Both the position numbers and the translations under genes were made by a program. Below are positions 34,345 through 44,169 of a DNA stretch of 64,000 bases, piece by piece (the first letter of the stretch is position 1; each line of letters begins with the position of its first letter). The notes beneath the pieces were generated by a model. That model saw nothing but the letters and a program-made list of their open reading frames with translations. It did not search any database and was not told where the DNA came from. This stretch comes from Paraphaeosphaeria minitans (lineage: Eukaryota; Ascomycota; Dothideomycetes; Pleosporales; Didymosphaeriaceae), in contig WJXW01000016.1 in the NCBI GenBank assembly GCA_015832175.1, positions 1,364,001 to 1,428,000 on the forward strand, written 5' to 3'.

Positions 34345-34836
34345 CTAGAACTTAGGAGGCAGGTTGTCTATCGCTAACTATATAGACGTACTAAGTTTAG
34401 CTAGACTAGTAGGCTAAGTGGGATAAGCTAGATCCTCCTCTAACTCTAGCTCTACTAGAGCAGCACTCTCTACTATAATAACTTTGCTAGCACACTTCTT
34501 ATTCTACGCTAACTATTTTACTAACTAATCTTCTTTCGCGCACGCTATACGTAGAGCCTTAAACACTATATTCTGTTCCTTTTACACTTTTAATATTTGC
34601 GCCTCTAACTCTTTCTTTTTAGTAATTAACTACAAGAACTTATTTCTAGTAATAGCTATATTACACTTTAAGTCTTATTTCTAACACTTACTACACTTTC
34701 TTAAGCTAACATAGACTTTGTAAATATAAAAGTGCGACTTATAGAAGGAGCACTTTAATACTATAACTACTCTATAGTTTTTAATAGTAAAGATAAGGTT
34801 GTAACAACGCTTTATAGAATTATAGTTAGTAGGCAT
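34345..34836 (-). pseudogene. Chromo-1 opposite-strand accessory frame (Cys cluster plus coiled coil)
   Basis: A 163-codon frame on the minus strand begins MPTNYNSIKRCYN at 34836, 38 bp inside the 3' LTR, and ends TAG at 34345, just after the chromodomain. It keeps several Cys: KCSFYKSHF, then RKCSKC, then LKCNIAITRNKFL. Tyr at intervening sites probably replaces Cys. A Lys/Glu/Leu-rich segment (LITKKKELEAQILKV and onward) suggests a coiled coil. All internal stops are TAG/TAA. The copy at 63706-64000 has the same start and frame. Function is unknown; nucleic-acid or protein binding is a guess from the Cys spacing. Confidence 0.65.
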
Positions 34837-34861
34837 AATTCTTTAGGACGAAGAATAGAAC

Positions 34862-34873
34862 AGGAGGGGATAA
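34862..34873 (+). other. Chromo-1 polypurine tract
   Basis: AGGAGGGGATAA directly precedes the 3' LTR. Chromo-2 and Chromo-3 have the same arrangement (purine run followed by TAA). Confidence 0.7.
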
Positions 34874-35284
34874 TATTATATACTAGATAATAATATAGGA
34901 CTTAGGCACTTATAAAGGTGTGATAGAACAGTAATAGGGTTATAAACGTAATAAAGAGACGCTAAGTAACTTAGATTAGGTTATGTAATGTGCTTAGTTA
35001 CTTAGTAGCACTAAGTAGTAGAGTAAGTTACGTGAAGTGCTTAGTTGCTTAGTAGCACTAAGCAGCAGAGCAGCCTTAGTATATAGGAACGCAAGGATAG
35101 GCTCTCTATACTTGTATTTAATCTATTTATTAATCTATTGTTTGGATTCTAGCAGACTAAATTGTTAACTCGTTATACTTCGCAAGATACTATTATATTA
35201 ACAAGACCTTCTACCTTCTGTAAGTACTCCTGCCCAAGAACCAACTTTAACCCTTTAGGACTAGCTACCCTCTTGGATTTAACA
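34874..35284 (+). repeat. Chromo-1 3' LTR
   Basis: It is 411 bp, more heavily RIP-mutated than the 5' LTR. Target duplication TGGCA follows. Confidence 0.95.
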
Positions 35285-35289
35285 TGGCA

Positions 35290-35632
35290 CAGCGCAAAAG
35301 GTCGCATAACCTAATTAGTGTAATTAGAGCGCTAAGACAACTAATTAGACTAAGCACTTAATATACTAAGTAACTAATTAGCACTTAATTAGTTTAATTA
35401 GAGTAATTAGTTTACTAATTACTTAAAGCATATAGGAACGTAAGTATAAGCCTTTATACATATATTTAATCTGTTTATTAATCTATCATTGAGATTCTAG
35501 CAGACTAAATTATGAACTCATTACACTTTGTAAGATACTATTGTATTAACAAGACCTTCCACCTTCTGTAAATACTCCTGCCCAAGAACTAACCTTAACC
35601 CTTTAGGACTAGCTACCCCCTTAGATTTAACA
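35290..35632 (+). repeat. Chromo-2p 3' LTR, second part
   Basis: It continues 28634-28700 after Chromo-1 and one TGGCA copy; the joined LTR is 410 bp and ends GATTTAACA. The next bases TCTAT may be the right target duplication of Chromo-2p, unverifiable here. Confidence 0.85.
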
Positions 35633-36050
35633 TCTATTCACTATAGACCCTTATTTCTATAGTTATTTATTCTATATGTGTTAAAGAGTTCTCTTTTGTA
35701 TATAAGCCTAATTTACGCTATATCTTATTAACGCTAGTTATATAGAGATTGTCTATTGCTAAGACTCTTTATTTAAGCCACACTAGAAGCTTATAAAATA
35801 TAAACTATTAAGGAGTTAATTAGGGCTAGTAGCTAATGCTATAGGGTAAAAGGAGTGTCTCTAGAAGAAACTAACTACTATATATATTAAAAACTACAAA
35901 CTAATCATAGTACACGTTAATAATCTAGGGGATTTATGGAAATAAGTGTCTATAGTATAAAAATTATCCATTCTATATATATAAAAGAATTCTCTTTTAC
36001 ATATATACCTGCACGCTATAATTATTAATATAAAAAATCTTACACTATAA
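35633..36050. other. Unassigned AT-rich sequence with an imperfect direct repeat
   Basis: I see no frame. A stretch of about 50 bp around 35668-35718 (TTCTATATG ... CGCTATA) recurs imperfectly at about 35972-36022. It could be host intergenic sequence or an unrecognised element. Confidence 0.4.
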
Positions 36051-36284
36051 TATAGTGTTCTTTAGTGTGATTTAAGTAAGGCATATAAAAGAATAAGTTA
36101 AGTTATCCTATTTAAAATCTATTATACAAATCCAACTGCTTTAATTATCTATTAGGTTCCTTCGTGTCTTATTTAGTTAGGTGGATAGTATCTAATATCT
36201 ATTCCCTAACTAGCTATCTTAAAAAAAGATTAATTAGCCCTATATTTCTCTAACTTTCTATTGTAGGCTAACCTTTATACTATA
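36051..36284 (-). repeat. LTR-Y copy, RIP-degraded, probable 3' LTR
   Basis: It is 234 bp and the inverse of the solo LTR at 27521-27756. On the minus strand a purine run (GGAAGAGAGGGAGGAAAA, 36285-36302) lies directly upstream, like a polypurine tract, suggesting an LTR-Y element to the right in minus orientation. Confidence 0.7.
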
Positions 36285-36755
36285 TTTTCCTCCCTCTCTT
36301 CCAGGCTTAGTTCCTTAAGCCTACTACCTTACTACCCCTTTAACACCTTATTAGTAATTACCTCTTAGACCTATAATTTCCTTAATTCTTAGCTAGCCAC
36401 CTTTACCTAATTATCCTACCTACTAACCTATCGCTTATCTACTGCTTATGTCCCTATAATTAAAGTTGTTTATTAACTTCTTTATATATTAGGCAGCGAC
36501 GCAGCGTTAGTCTAATTCTAGACCTATAATTTTACCATAGCCTTTAGCTAACTAACTATGCCTAATTATTCTAATTACTAGCTTATCGTTCCCTTAATAC
36601 TTACGTTCCTATAATTAAAGTTATTTATAGGCCTCTTTATATATTAGGCAGTAATATTATAGTAATCCTCTCTTCTAAACGCCTTTTACGAAGCCGCTTA
36701 AAATAGCCTACACTTCTCGAAACCTACACTGCGCACCTATAATATAGGAGTTAAG
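36285..36755. other. Unassigned segment, possibly LTR-Y or Gyp-4 internal sequence
   Basis: It holds an imperfect tandem duplication of about 155 bp. Units start CCTAATTATC near 36406 and CCTAATTATT at 36561, sharing CCTATAATTAAAGTT and TATATATTAGGCAG. After removing Chromo-3 it joins 57716, where a Gyp-4 gag frame is readable, so its right end may be Gyp-4 gag. I cannot assign the rest. Confidence 0.4.
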
Positions 36756-36849
36756 TGTTAAATCCAAGAGGGTAGCTAGTCCTAGAGGGTTAAGGTTAGT
36801 TCTTGGGCAGAAGTACTTATAAAGGTAAAAGGTCTTATTAATATAATAG
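36756..36849 (-). repeat. Chromo-3 3' LTR, U5 side
   Basis: It begins TGTTAAATCC and is interrupted by Copia-A2 with duplication AATAG (36845-36849, 43736-43740). Confidence 0.9.
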
Positions 36850-37044
36850 TGTTGAAGTAAAACACTCACTTCTGTGATTCTTTCTGGATCCACTAATTTA
36901 TATCACAGGATTCTTGCTAAGAGGCTTGTTTCTTTTGTATATAGTCTGCCCTTTCGGCATCCTTTCCTACAATTAGCTATTTATATTCTTTACAACTCTG
37001 CTCCTAAATATCCTATAATAGTTTAAGCCCTTTTTACTATAATA
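36850..37044 (+). repeat. Copia-A2 5' LTR
   Basis: It is 195 bp, from TGTTGAAGTAAAAC to ACTATAATA. A TATATAG motif lies near 36940. Confidence 0.93.
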
Positions 37045-37060
37045 GTTATAAGCCCAGCGC
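37045..37060 (+). other. Copia-A2 primer binding site, initiator tRNA-Met half
   Basis: GTTATAAGCCCAGCGC complements the anticodon arm of initiator tRNA-Met, with A for G in the CAU complement. Confidence 0.65.
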
Positions 37061-37109
37061 TTAGAACGTAGGACGATTCTCCCTACCTACTTAGTAACGC
37101 TTAAATTAT

Positions 37110-40100
37110 TATACAACACTCTATTTAGAACCTCTCTACAATATAACCCCTCTATTTCTAATTATAAAAATTATTAAAATAGTAGAAGTACAGCTTATTA
37201 ATCGCGCTAGCTAGCCCTACTAGTTTATTCAGCTTTAATTCTAAGCAAACTCAAAAGGAATTTAGAACTAAATTAACTTAGAGGCGATTAACGCTCTAGT
37301 AATTAATTACGTAAAGCTAGAACAACCTCTACTCCTATAGAAACTATCACTAATTATAGATATAGCCTCTATAGCGAGTATTTAATTATATAAAGCAGAG
37401 CTTACTAAGTATAAAATAGGTAAGAAGAGTTTTCTTTTATAAATAGTAGAATATAGAGTAGCAGTTTTAGACTAGCAAGTAGACTATACTAAGATATAGA
37501 ATCTCTAGACTTAGGTAAACGCTATAGTATCGCCTAATCTACTTACTCCTGCCATAATTACTCTAGTTAATACACGCTATACTATGCTTTAGTCCCTAAT
37601 TTAAATCTTAAAGGAAGATCTCGCACTAAATAAAGGAGCTATATAGAATAATGTTTAAGCTTTATACTACGCTTATCTTAAGAAGGCTAAGTAGGCAAGA
37701 TAAAGTTCTAAGACCTAGTTTAAAGAGTAGTAGCTTCTCTATTAAAAAGCAAAAACCTACTTAATTAGCGAAATTAGTAGACTACTTACTACCTAAGATT
37801 TCCTAGATGTAATCGCCGCGCGTATAGCACTAGATTAGGCCTAATTAATAAACTAACAGCTAATCTAGAATAAGACACTAGGACGGAATTAGATTACGCT
37901 AGACAATTTAGGGAAAGTATTTTTAGCGCTTGTCTAGAAGTATTTAATCTAATCTAGTTCTAATAAAACAAGTAGAGTATTCGCCACTTTTAATAGATTA
38001 TTAAGACAATCTACTAACTCTAGTAGTTCTAGTTTGTCTAATTAGACAAAGAAACAACCAAACTGTCCCTATAAGCCCTATACTTATAGGTAGAAACTAA
38101 TAGAGTGCTAAAGACTTTAAACCACAATAGCTAGATTACCCTAGAATAGAACATCGTTATTTAATCTTACTAATAAAAAAAAATTAAAGATTCTTAATTA
38201 ACTTAAGTAGCCTAAGTGGTTAAACCTTTATAATGCAATTACAAAGGTAGGATAGAATAAGAAATAATCCTCTACTAAGACTATTAAGTATCCTAGTAGT
38301 ATTACTGCTACTTTACTAAACCTATTTAATCTACCTATAGATAATAAAGCATTAGGTGTCTACTCTACTCTATATTCTAAGGCTTATTCTCTATTAGAAT
38401 ATACAATACTAGACAGTGCTATAGTAGTTTACCTAGTTAATAATTATAAAAGACTTGTTCCTAGGACGTTTTAATTATTAAACAAAAGTGTAGAGGCAGG
38501 TACACAAAGCCTCCTAATCTTAGGAATTAGTAATAGACTAATTAAGAACGCTTTGTATAGGAAAAATAGGAGATTTATAGAAGATCTGCTACTCTAAGGA
38601 GTAAGAGTAGTAGAAGGCTTTTATATAAATATTATATTAGAAGCTCTTTTAAAGAAAGCAAAAATTTAGTACCTTAGTTTAGATTACACTCTTAGGATTA
38701 GAAGCCTAGAATAAAGTATTGTCCTAGTAGACCTAAAATACAAGTATAACTTTACTTTTCTATAATATAAGCTAATCCGCTCTTATCTAATTATTATAAG
38801 TGTGACTACTAAAGGATTATTCTAAGTTGATATTAAGAGATTAGATTCTAAGGACCTCTAGCACCTTTAAGTAGGGTATATAGGAAGTAGAGCCCTATAA
38901 GCTCTAGTAACTACAGCCTAAGGTGTAAAGATTACTAGAATATTAAGAAAGGATTGCGAGCACTGTACTACTACATACGCAACCTAGGTAATCTCTAAGA
39001 GACTTAGAGAATAATTACCTAGACTATTTTACTTATTATTATAGGATCTATTTAATATACCTACTGCTTAAAATAGAGAAAACTAGGTTTTACTAATTAA
39101 AGAAGATTTTAGTAAGAAACCTTACGTTTTTAATCTTAGAACAAAGACGCTTTCTAAAATAATAAAAGTGTAGTAGGATTTCTTAGCTCTTGTTAATATA
39201 AAATACGAGCTTTAAATTACAAAAATCTACTAAGATAATAATATAGTAACACTTCTATAGAGAGGGAAATCCTAGTACGAATTTTGGGCTAATTAGGAAA
39301 GGATAATAATTAGTAGACTACCGCCCTATACGCATAAGCCTAATAGCGCTATAGAAAGAGTAGGCTAGGAGCTTATAATAAAAACACTTAAAATGCGAAT
39401 AAGCGCAAATCTACTATTAAATCTCTAGCCTAAGATTATATAAGCGGTATGCTGGCTCTAAGAAATAATTCCTAGCCTAGTATTAGGCTATTAATCACCT
39501 AATAAAACGTTAGATACTTAGTTTAGACAATATTTTTATTATTTTAAACTAGCAAAAACATTATATAGGACAGCTAATCTTTATTTAAACTAGAGTACTG
39601 TCTATGCCTATAGCTACTAAGCTTACCCTTTAGATTAAAAGCGTGTAGCTGGGCAAGATAGAAGAGGATTTAAAGTAAATCCTAGGGGCTATATTAGATA
39701 CCTAGTAGACTACAAAGCTTCTAATATCTACTAAATATAGATTCCCTAGCTTAATTGGGTAATTACTACACAAAACGTAAAGTTTAATAAGTCCTTATTC
39801 TATAAAGGATTAGTAGAATAATCTATTCTAAAGATAAAAGTGTTAAAAATAGTAGAAAGCCTCTAAAAAGAAGAGCTAAATAATCTAAAAGAAGCGTATA
39901 AAAACGCGCTTAACATTCTTCCTAAAACAAACAAGTATATAAGAACTACTACTAGACCTATAGGTAACCCTTAAGTAATTAAAAGCAAAGTAGGCTAGCT
40001 AAGTAATTAGAAATCTAAAGTACCTACTACTAAGTAAGCTATAGGCTTAGCTAGCTAGCAGCTAAGAATTTGCTTAAGTAGGAAAGGAAGCATAGAACTT

Positions 40101-42221
40101 ATAACCCCTAATTAGACACTAGAGCTAGGTAATCTTAGGGGTAATCTATTAAGTAATTAAGAGATATCTAGCAGCCACTAGAACACTACTAGGAGAGCTA
40201 GCCTACTAGAATCTAGGGATTTAATACCTTATTTATTAGTAGAAACTAATTAGGTTACTAATTAACCTAGCGTAGATAACTTAATTACGCTAGACAAAGC
40301 AGATAACCTACTAGCGCGCTGAAAGTAAAGGCAGATCTATCTAGAGGCAAGTAGAATAAGTAGGCGAAATTATAGTAAAGCACTAGAAATTAACTAACTA
40401 ATAAATTGCTATCTACTATTGCAAAGATTAAAGAAGCAAAATAATTAAGATAATTAGCTAGGGGGTAGGTAGAAGCTAGATGCTTATATACTAATTACTA
40501 ATTATCCTTAAAGTAATCTTAATATAATATTAGAGCACATATTTATACTAGGAGTAGTAGAGGCCTAGTCTAAGTAAGAAGAATATATTACACTAAATAT
40601 AATAGTATTCGCTTCTATACTTAGAAAGGCGCCTAGAGCGTCTTATATAGCTTAGACTTATAGAGATAAGCTTACACTAGAGCCAACTCTATAGAAACAC
40701 CTTTATAATTATCTATATAGGAAGCTATTTCTCCTTACTGCTTATAAGGAGATCTTAACTTTATAAAATAAAGGTACCTAGACAGAGATTAAATAATTAG
40801 AGGTGTTAGAGCAACCGCTCCCTTTAAAGTAGGTCTTTACCTATAAGTTTAATTAAAATAGATACTTTAAAAAGTGTAAAGCTTAAATTATTATAAGAGG
40901 AGATCTTTAGAAAAAGAATACTCTCTACTCTACCTATACTACTACCCTAGCAGTAAGATCTTTCTAATTAGCTATAGCTCTAGCAGTAGAATTTAATCTA
41001 GAAATCTTACAATTTAATGTAGTAGGAGCGTTTCTAAATACTTTTATTATAGCCGCTAATCTAGTAACTTGTAAATTACCTAATAGTTTTAAAAAGCTAG
41101 GAAAGTATATAAGATTAAATTAAGCTTTATATAGCTTAAGAGATTTACTACTTCTTTAGTATAAGGAATTTATAGAATTATTTTAATCTTATAGACTCTT
41201 AGCTTCGCTAGAAGAGCTATGCCTTTTCTTTAATAGTGATTAAAGTATTATTATTCTATTTTATATTAATAATATTCTTCTTCTCTATCACAAAAGTAAA
41301 GAGAAAGAAGCCCTAGATTTTTAAAAGAAGATCGCGAATAAATATGAGATTAAATTAAAAGGACTAGTAGAGTAGTTCCTAGGTGTTTAAGTAATTAGGG
41401 ATAGAGAAGTAAGATTAATTTCTTTAGTCTATAATACCTATATTAATAAGATCACGAAAAAGTTTAATCTTTTAAACTCTAGGAGCTTCCCTCCCATATC
41501 TCTATTAGTAGAAGATTTTGTTCTAAGTATAGGAGAAGCTACTCCTTAATAAATAAAGCTCTTTTAAGAAGAGGTAGAATTAGCTCTCTATATAGTAATT
41601 ATACTACGCCTAGATATAGCTTTTACAGTGTTAAAGCTATTACACTTTCTAACAAATCTAAGTAAAGAACACTTTACTACTATTAACTGTGTAATCCTTT
41701 ACCTCTATTAAACTAGATAGTAGGCTATAGTCTTTAGTGGCTACAATAGACCTAATCTACTAATATGTGGAGATGCCTCTTTCGCTAATAATCTAATATT
41801 ACGGCGATCTTCCTATAGATATATTATTTTATTGTTTAGAGGAGCTATCCTATAGAAAGCAGTTTAACAGAACATAATTACTACTTTAATAATAGAAGCA
41901 GAGCTTCTAGCGCTTAAATATATAAGTAAAGAAGCTATAGCGATTAAGAGATTCTTTACTAAGCTTACTCTAGATCTAGGACCTTTATAAAAGGTCTATT
42001 GCAATAATCTTTAAACTATTTATTTAGTAATTAGAAAGAATAAAAGAATTACTACTTAACTACGCTATATAGATATTTAGAACATATAGTTGCGGTAAGA
42101 GTATGTAAAAGGATTGTTTTAAGTAGAATATTTTCTAACTAGCGAAATGCTAGCAGATAGCCTTACAAAGGCTCTTACTTATTAGTAGTTTAATAGATTT
42201 AAAAGGCTATTAAATCTATAA
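37110..42221 (+). pseudogene. Copia-A2 gag-pol polyprotein, single frame with nonsense codons
   Basis: Landmarks share one codon phase. They are a gag zinc region NCPYKPYTYR (38061), protease LDSAIVVYLVNN (38409), and GAG-pre-integrase DIKRLDSKDL*HL (38838). Integrase follows to about 39640. RT has AFLNTFIIAANLV (41028), ALYSLRDLL and YINNILLLY (41262). RNase H has GDASFANN (41769), AELLALKYISKEAIA and MLADSLTKAL, ending at TAA 42219-42221. YINN stands where copia RT has YVDD, in all three copies. The start codon is not identifiable. Stops number in the dozens. Confidence 0.92.
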
Positions 42222-42435
42222 AATGTGAGCATAATAATTATAGAATAAGAGTAAGTAAGTAGAGAATTAATCTATTAACTACCTAGAATTATTAATTTAG
42301 AGCTAGGAAATAAGAAAAGAAAAAGAAAAGAAAGAAAAGATTAGAGAGAGAATAGGAATTAGAGGAAGAGGAGATTAAAGAGCTTATCTATAAGCTTGTG
42401 GACCCTTTTCCTGCTCTGCTTAATTGTAGGGGTGC

Positions 42436-42471
42436 GAGAATCTCCCCTGCGATTAGCAGTAGGAGATTCTC
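42436..42471. repeat. Inverted repeat (10-bp arms) in the Copia-A 3' region
   Basis: GAGAATCTCC (42436-42445) and GGAGATTCTC (42462-42471) are exact complements with a 16-base loop. The same hairpin is recognisable in A1 and A3. A role in RNA 3' structure is possible. Confidence 0.7.
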
Positions 42472-42869
42472 CCCATCCTCCTCCTCTCCTCTCTGCAGTA
42501 GTCGATAGCGGATGAAATCCATGGCCAGAGTCTGAATATGCGGCTGGCTACAGAAACGATTAGCGAAATTAGCTAAAGCGATAGGATAATCCTATACATA
42601 GTAGTGTAAGAGTAGGTAAAGTAGGCATAGTAGCGCCTACTTAAGCTTAAAGCGTTATTATAGTAGTGTCTATTGCTTTTTCCTACTAGAGCTCCCTTTA
42701 AGTAGCCTAAGCAGCTTACTTATTTAAGAGCACTAAGTAATTGCTAGGGGCCTAGAGCTAGGGTAGGAGGAGCTAGTAGAGGAGGAGGATCTTAGTAAGA
42801 GGATTAGGAGCTTTATTTAGTAGCTTTTATAGCCTTTACTACGCGTGCTTTGGCTAAGTTATTAGATAT
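42453..42869 (-). pseudogene. Copia-A2 opposite-strand accessory frame, Cys-rich protein
   Basis: A 139-codon frame starts ATA TCT AAT AAC at 42869 (ATG in A1) and ends TAA at 42453. It reads a Pro/Leu-rich part (PPPLLAPPTLALG), then VSCLGYLKGALVGKSNRHYY, then SRRYYAYFTYSYTTM, then a RIP-free C-terminal part with FRLWPW and DYCRE. Tyr probably replaces Cys at several sites, giving an inferred C-x2-C ... C-x2-C-x2-C cluster. The C-terminus differs from A1 and A3 because of the 430-bp length difference. Function is unknown. Confidence 0.55.
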
Positions 42870-43044
42870 CTAAAAGAGTTAGTAAAGCTCTAAACAATAG
42901 AAAGAGCGTAAGGTAATAATTAGAAGAGAATATACTATAAAGTAGTAGGATTTAAAGGCTTAAACTAGTAGGCTTAAATTAGATAGGAACTTAAAGCGTT
43001 AAAAGTAAAGGATTAAAGAGAGAAGATTAAGCGCTAGTAAAGGG

Positions 43045-43052
43045 CTTATATA
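43045..43052 (-). promoter_or_regulatory. TATA box for the Copia-A2 opposite-strand frame
   Basis: TATATAAG on the minus strand lies 176 bp upstream of the frame start, followed by a CT-rich leader. Conserved in A1 and A3. Confidence 0.45.
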
Positions 43053-43540
43053 CTCTACTACCTATCTAATTATTAAGCGCTAGATGCGCTTTTTCTTTAC
43101 TATTTATTTCTCTTACTACTACTTCTTCCTAATTAAAACGCGCTTACCTATTATACTTGCTGGCTAGTAAGAGCGGGGAAATTACTTTATAGTTAATAGG
43201 AAGTGAGCGAAAAGAGTAGTAGAATAAAAGCGTTTACGCTCTAGGCCTTTGTGCCACGCTTATAAGCTCCTAACCTACTAGAAAAAGAGATTCTAGACAT
43301 AATTCACAATAGGATTTATAATTTAAAAGATAAATAGCGATTGTTTTGCTATTATAATAAATAGGGGGTAATAGAATCGCTGTTCTTAAGATAAGGAGAT
43401 TTAGAAGAATAATTCTTAACAGTTTTTTAATCTTTAAACAGCCTTTAGATGGTTTTTTAAAGATCTTTAGAAAGGATTTAGACAATTAAAGATTACTTCT
43501 TAGAATAGGTAATCTGCTTTAAGCGATTACCTAGGGGGTG

Positions 43541-43735
43541 CGTTAAAGTAAAACACTTACTTTTGTGATTCTTTCTAGATCTACTAATTTATATTATGGG
43601 ATTCTTGCTAAGAGGCTTATTTCTTTTGTATATAGTCTGCCCTTTTAGTAACCTTTCTTATAATTAGCTATTTGTATTCTTTACAACTCTGCTCCTGAAT
43701 ATTCTGTAATAGTTCGAGCCCTTTTTACTATAATA
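43541..43735 (+). repeat. Copia-A2 3' LTR
   Basis: It is 195 bp; its first base is C instead of T. Target duplication AATAG follows at 43736-43740. Confidence 0.93.
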
Positions 43736-43740
43736 AATAG

Positions 43741-44101
43741 TATCTTGTAAAGCGTAATAAGTTAATAATATAGTCTACTAGAATCTAAATAGTAGATTAA
43801 TAGATAGATTAAACATAAGTATAAGAAGCTTATTCTTGCGTTCCTATATACTAAATAGTCCTACACGTCCTAGAATCCTATATATCCTAGAGTCCTATAT
43901 GTCCTAGAGTCCTATACGTTCTAGAGTCCTGTGTGGGCGAGTCCCACGCGTCCTAGAATTCCTATATAGGCGAGGCCTGTGCGGTCCTTAGGACCCTTAG
44001 GACTTATAACCTATTATTTAACTACTTAGTTAGCTAACTCTAGTAGACTAGTAGTTTAATAAGCTTGCGCCCTACTACTTATACGTGGCTAGATTCTAAT
44101 A
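43741..44101 (-). repeat. Chromo-3 3' LTR, remaining R-U3 part, with 17-bp repeats
   Basis: It continues 36756-36849. Four 17-bp units (CCTAGAGTCCTATATGT type) lie at 43869-43936 in U3. The polypurine tract GGGGGAGGATAA lies just beyond on the minus strand (44102-44113). Confidence 0.88.
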
Positions 44102-44169
44102 TTATCCTCCCCCTCTAAGCTTAATATCCTTATAAGTTAACTACCTATAAAGTTATTATCTCGTTCTAT

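Larger units (their letters stand above)
28701..35284 (+). mobile_element. Chromo-1, complete chromovirus, plus orientation
   Basis: LTRs of 411 bp (28701-29111, 34874-35284) and target duplication TGGCA (28696-28700, 35285-35289). Internal order is self-primer site, gag with CCHC knuckle, slippery heptamer, protease, RT, RNase H, integrase, chromodomain, opposite-strand accessory frame, polypurine tract. Total 6584 bp with no nested insertions. The 5' LTR is much less mutated than the 3' LTR. Confidence 0.97.
15656..35632 (+). mobile_element. Chromo-2p, Ty3/gypsy chromovirus, 3' part, split by three insertions
   Basis: Pieces are 15656-19086 (RT to polypurine tract) and the 3' LTR in two parts (28634-28700, 35290-35632). 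They are interrupted by a solo GagX LTR (17990-18301), Chromo-2m (19087-28628, duplication AATAA/GATAA) and Chromo-1 (28701-35284, duplication TGGCA). The 5' half would lie left of the window, beyond GagX-1. Its pol and antisense frame align with Chromo-2m. Confidence 0.85.
42222..43540. other. Copia-A2 3' region
   Basis: About 1.3 kb between RNase H and the 3' LTR. It contains a purine-rich run (42310-42380), the inverted repeat, the RIP-poor tract (about 42395-42600), the opposite-strand frame (42453-42869), its TATA box (43045-43052) and a 71-codon open stretch on the minus strand (43270-43485). The polypurine tract CTAGGGGGTG ends at the LTR. Confidence 0.7.
36850..43735 (+). mobile_element. 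Copia-A2, complete Ty1/copia element, plus orientation
   Basis: LTRs of 195 bp (36850-37044, 43541-43735) and duplication AATAG. It is 6886 bp, about 430 bp shorter than A1 (less its solo LTR) and A3, because the block with the 42-bp tandem repeats is absent from its 3' region. The missing block is bounded by AGT in the longer copies. Coding is one frame in register from before 37140 to 42221. Confidence 0.96.

Noticed and set aside
36708..36893. 61-codon minus-strand open frame
   Set aside because: It spans the Copia-A2 5' LTR, the Chromo-3 LTR start and unassigned sequence, so it is an accidental frame across insertion junctions.
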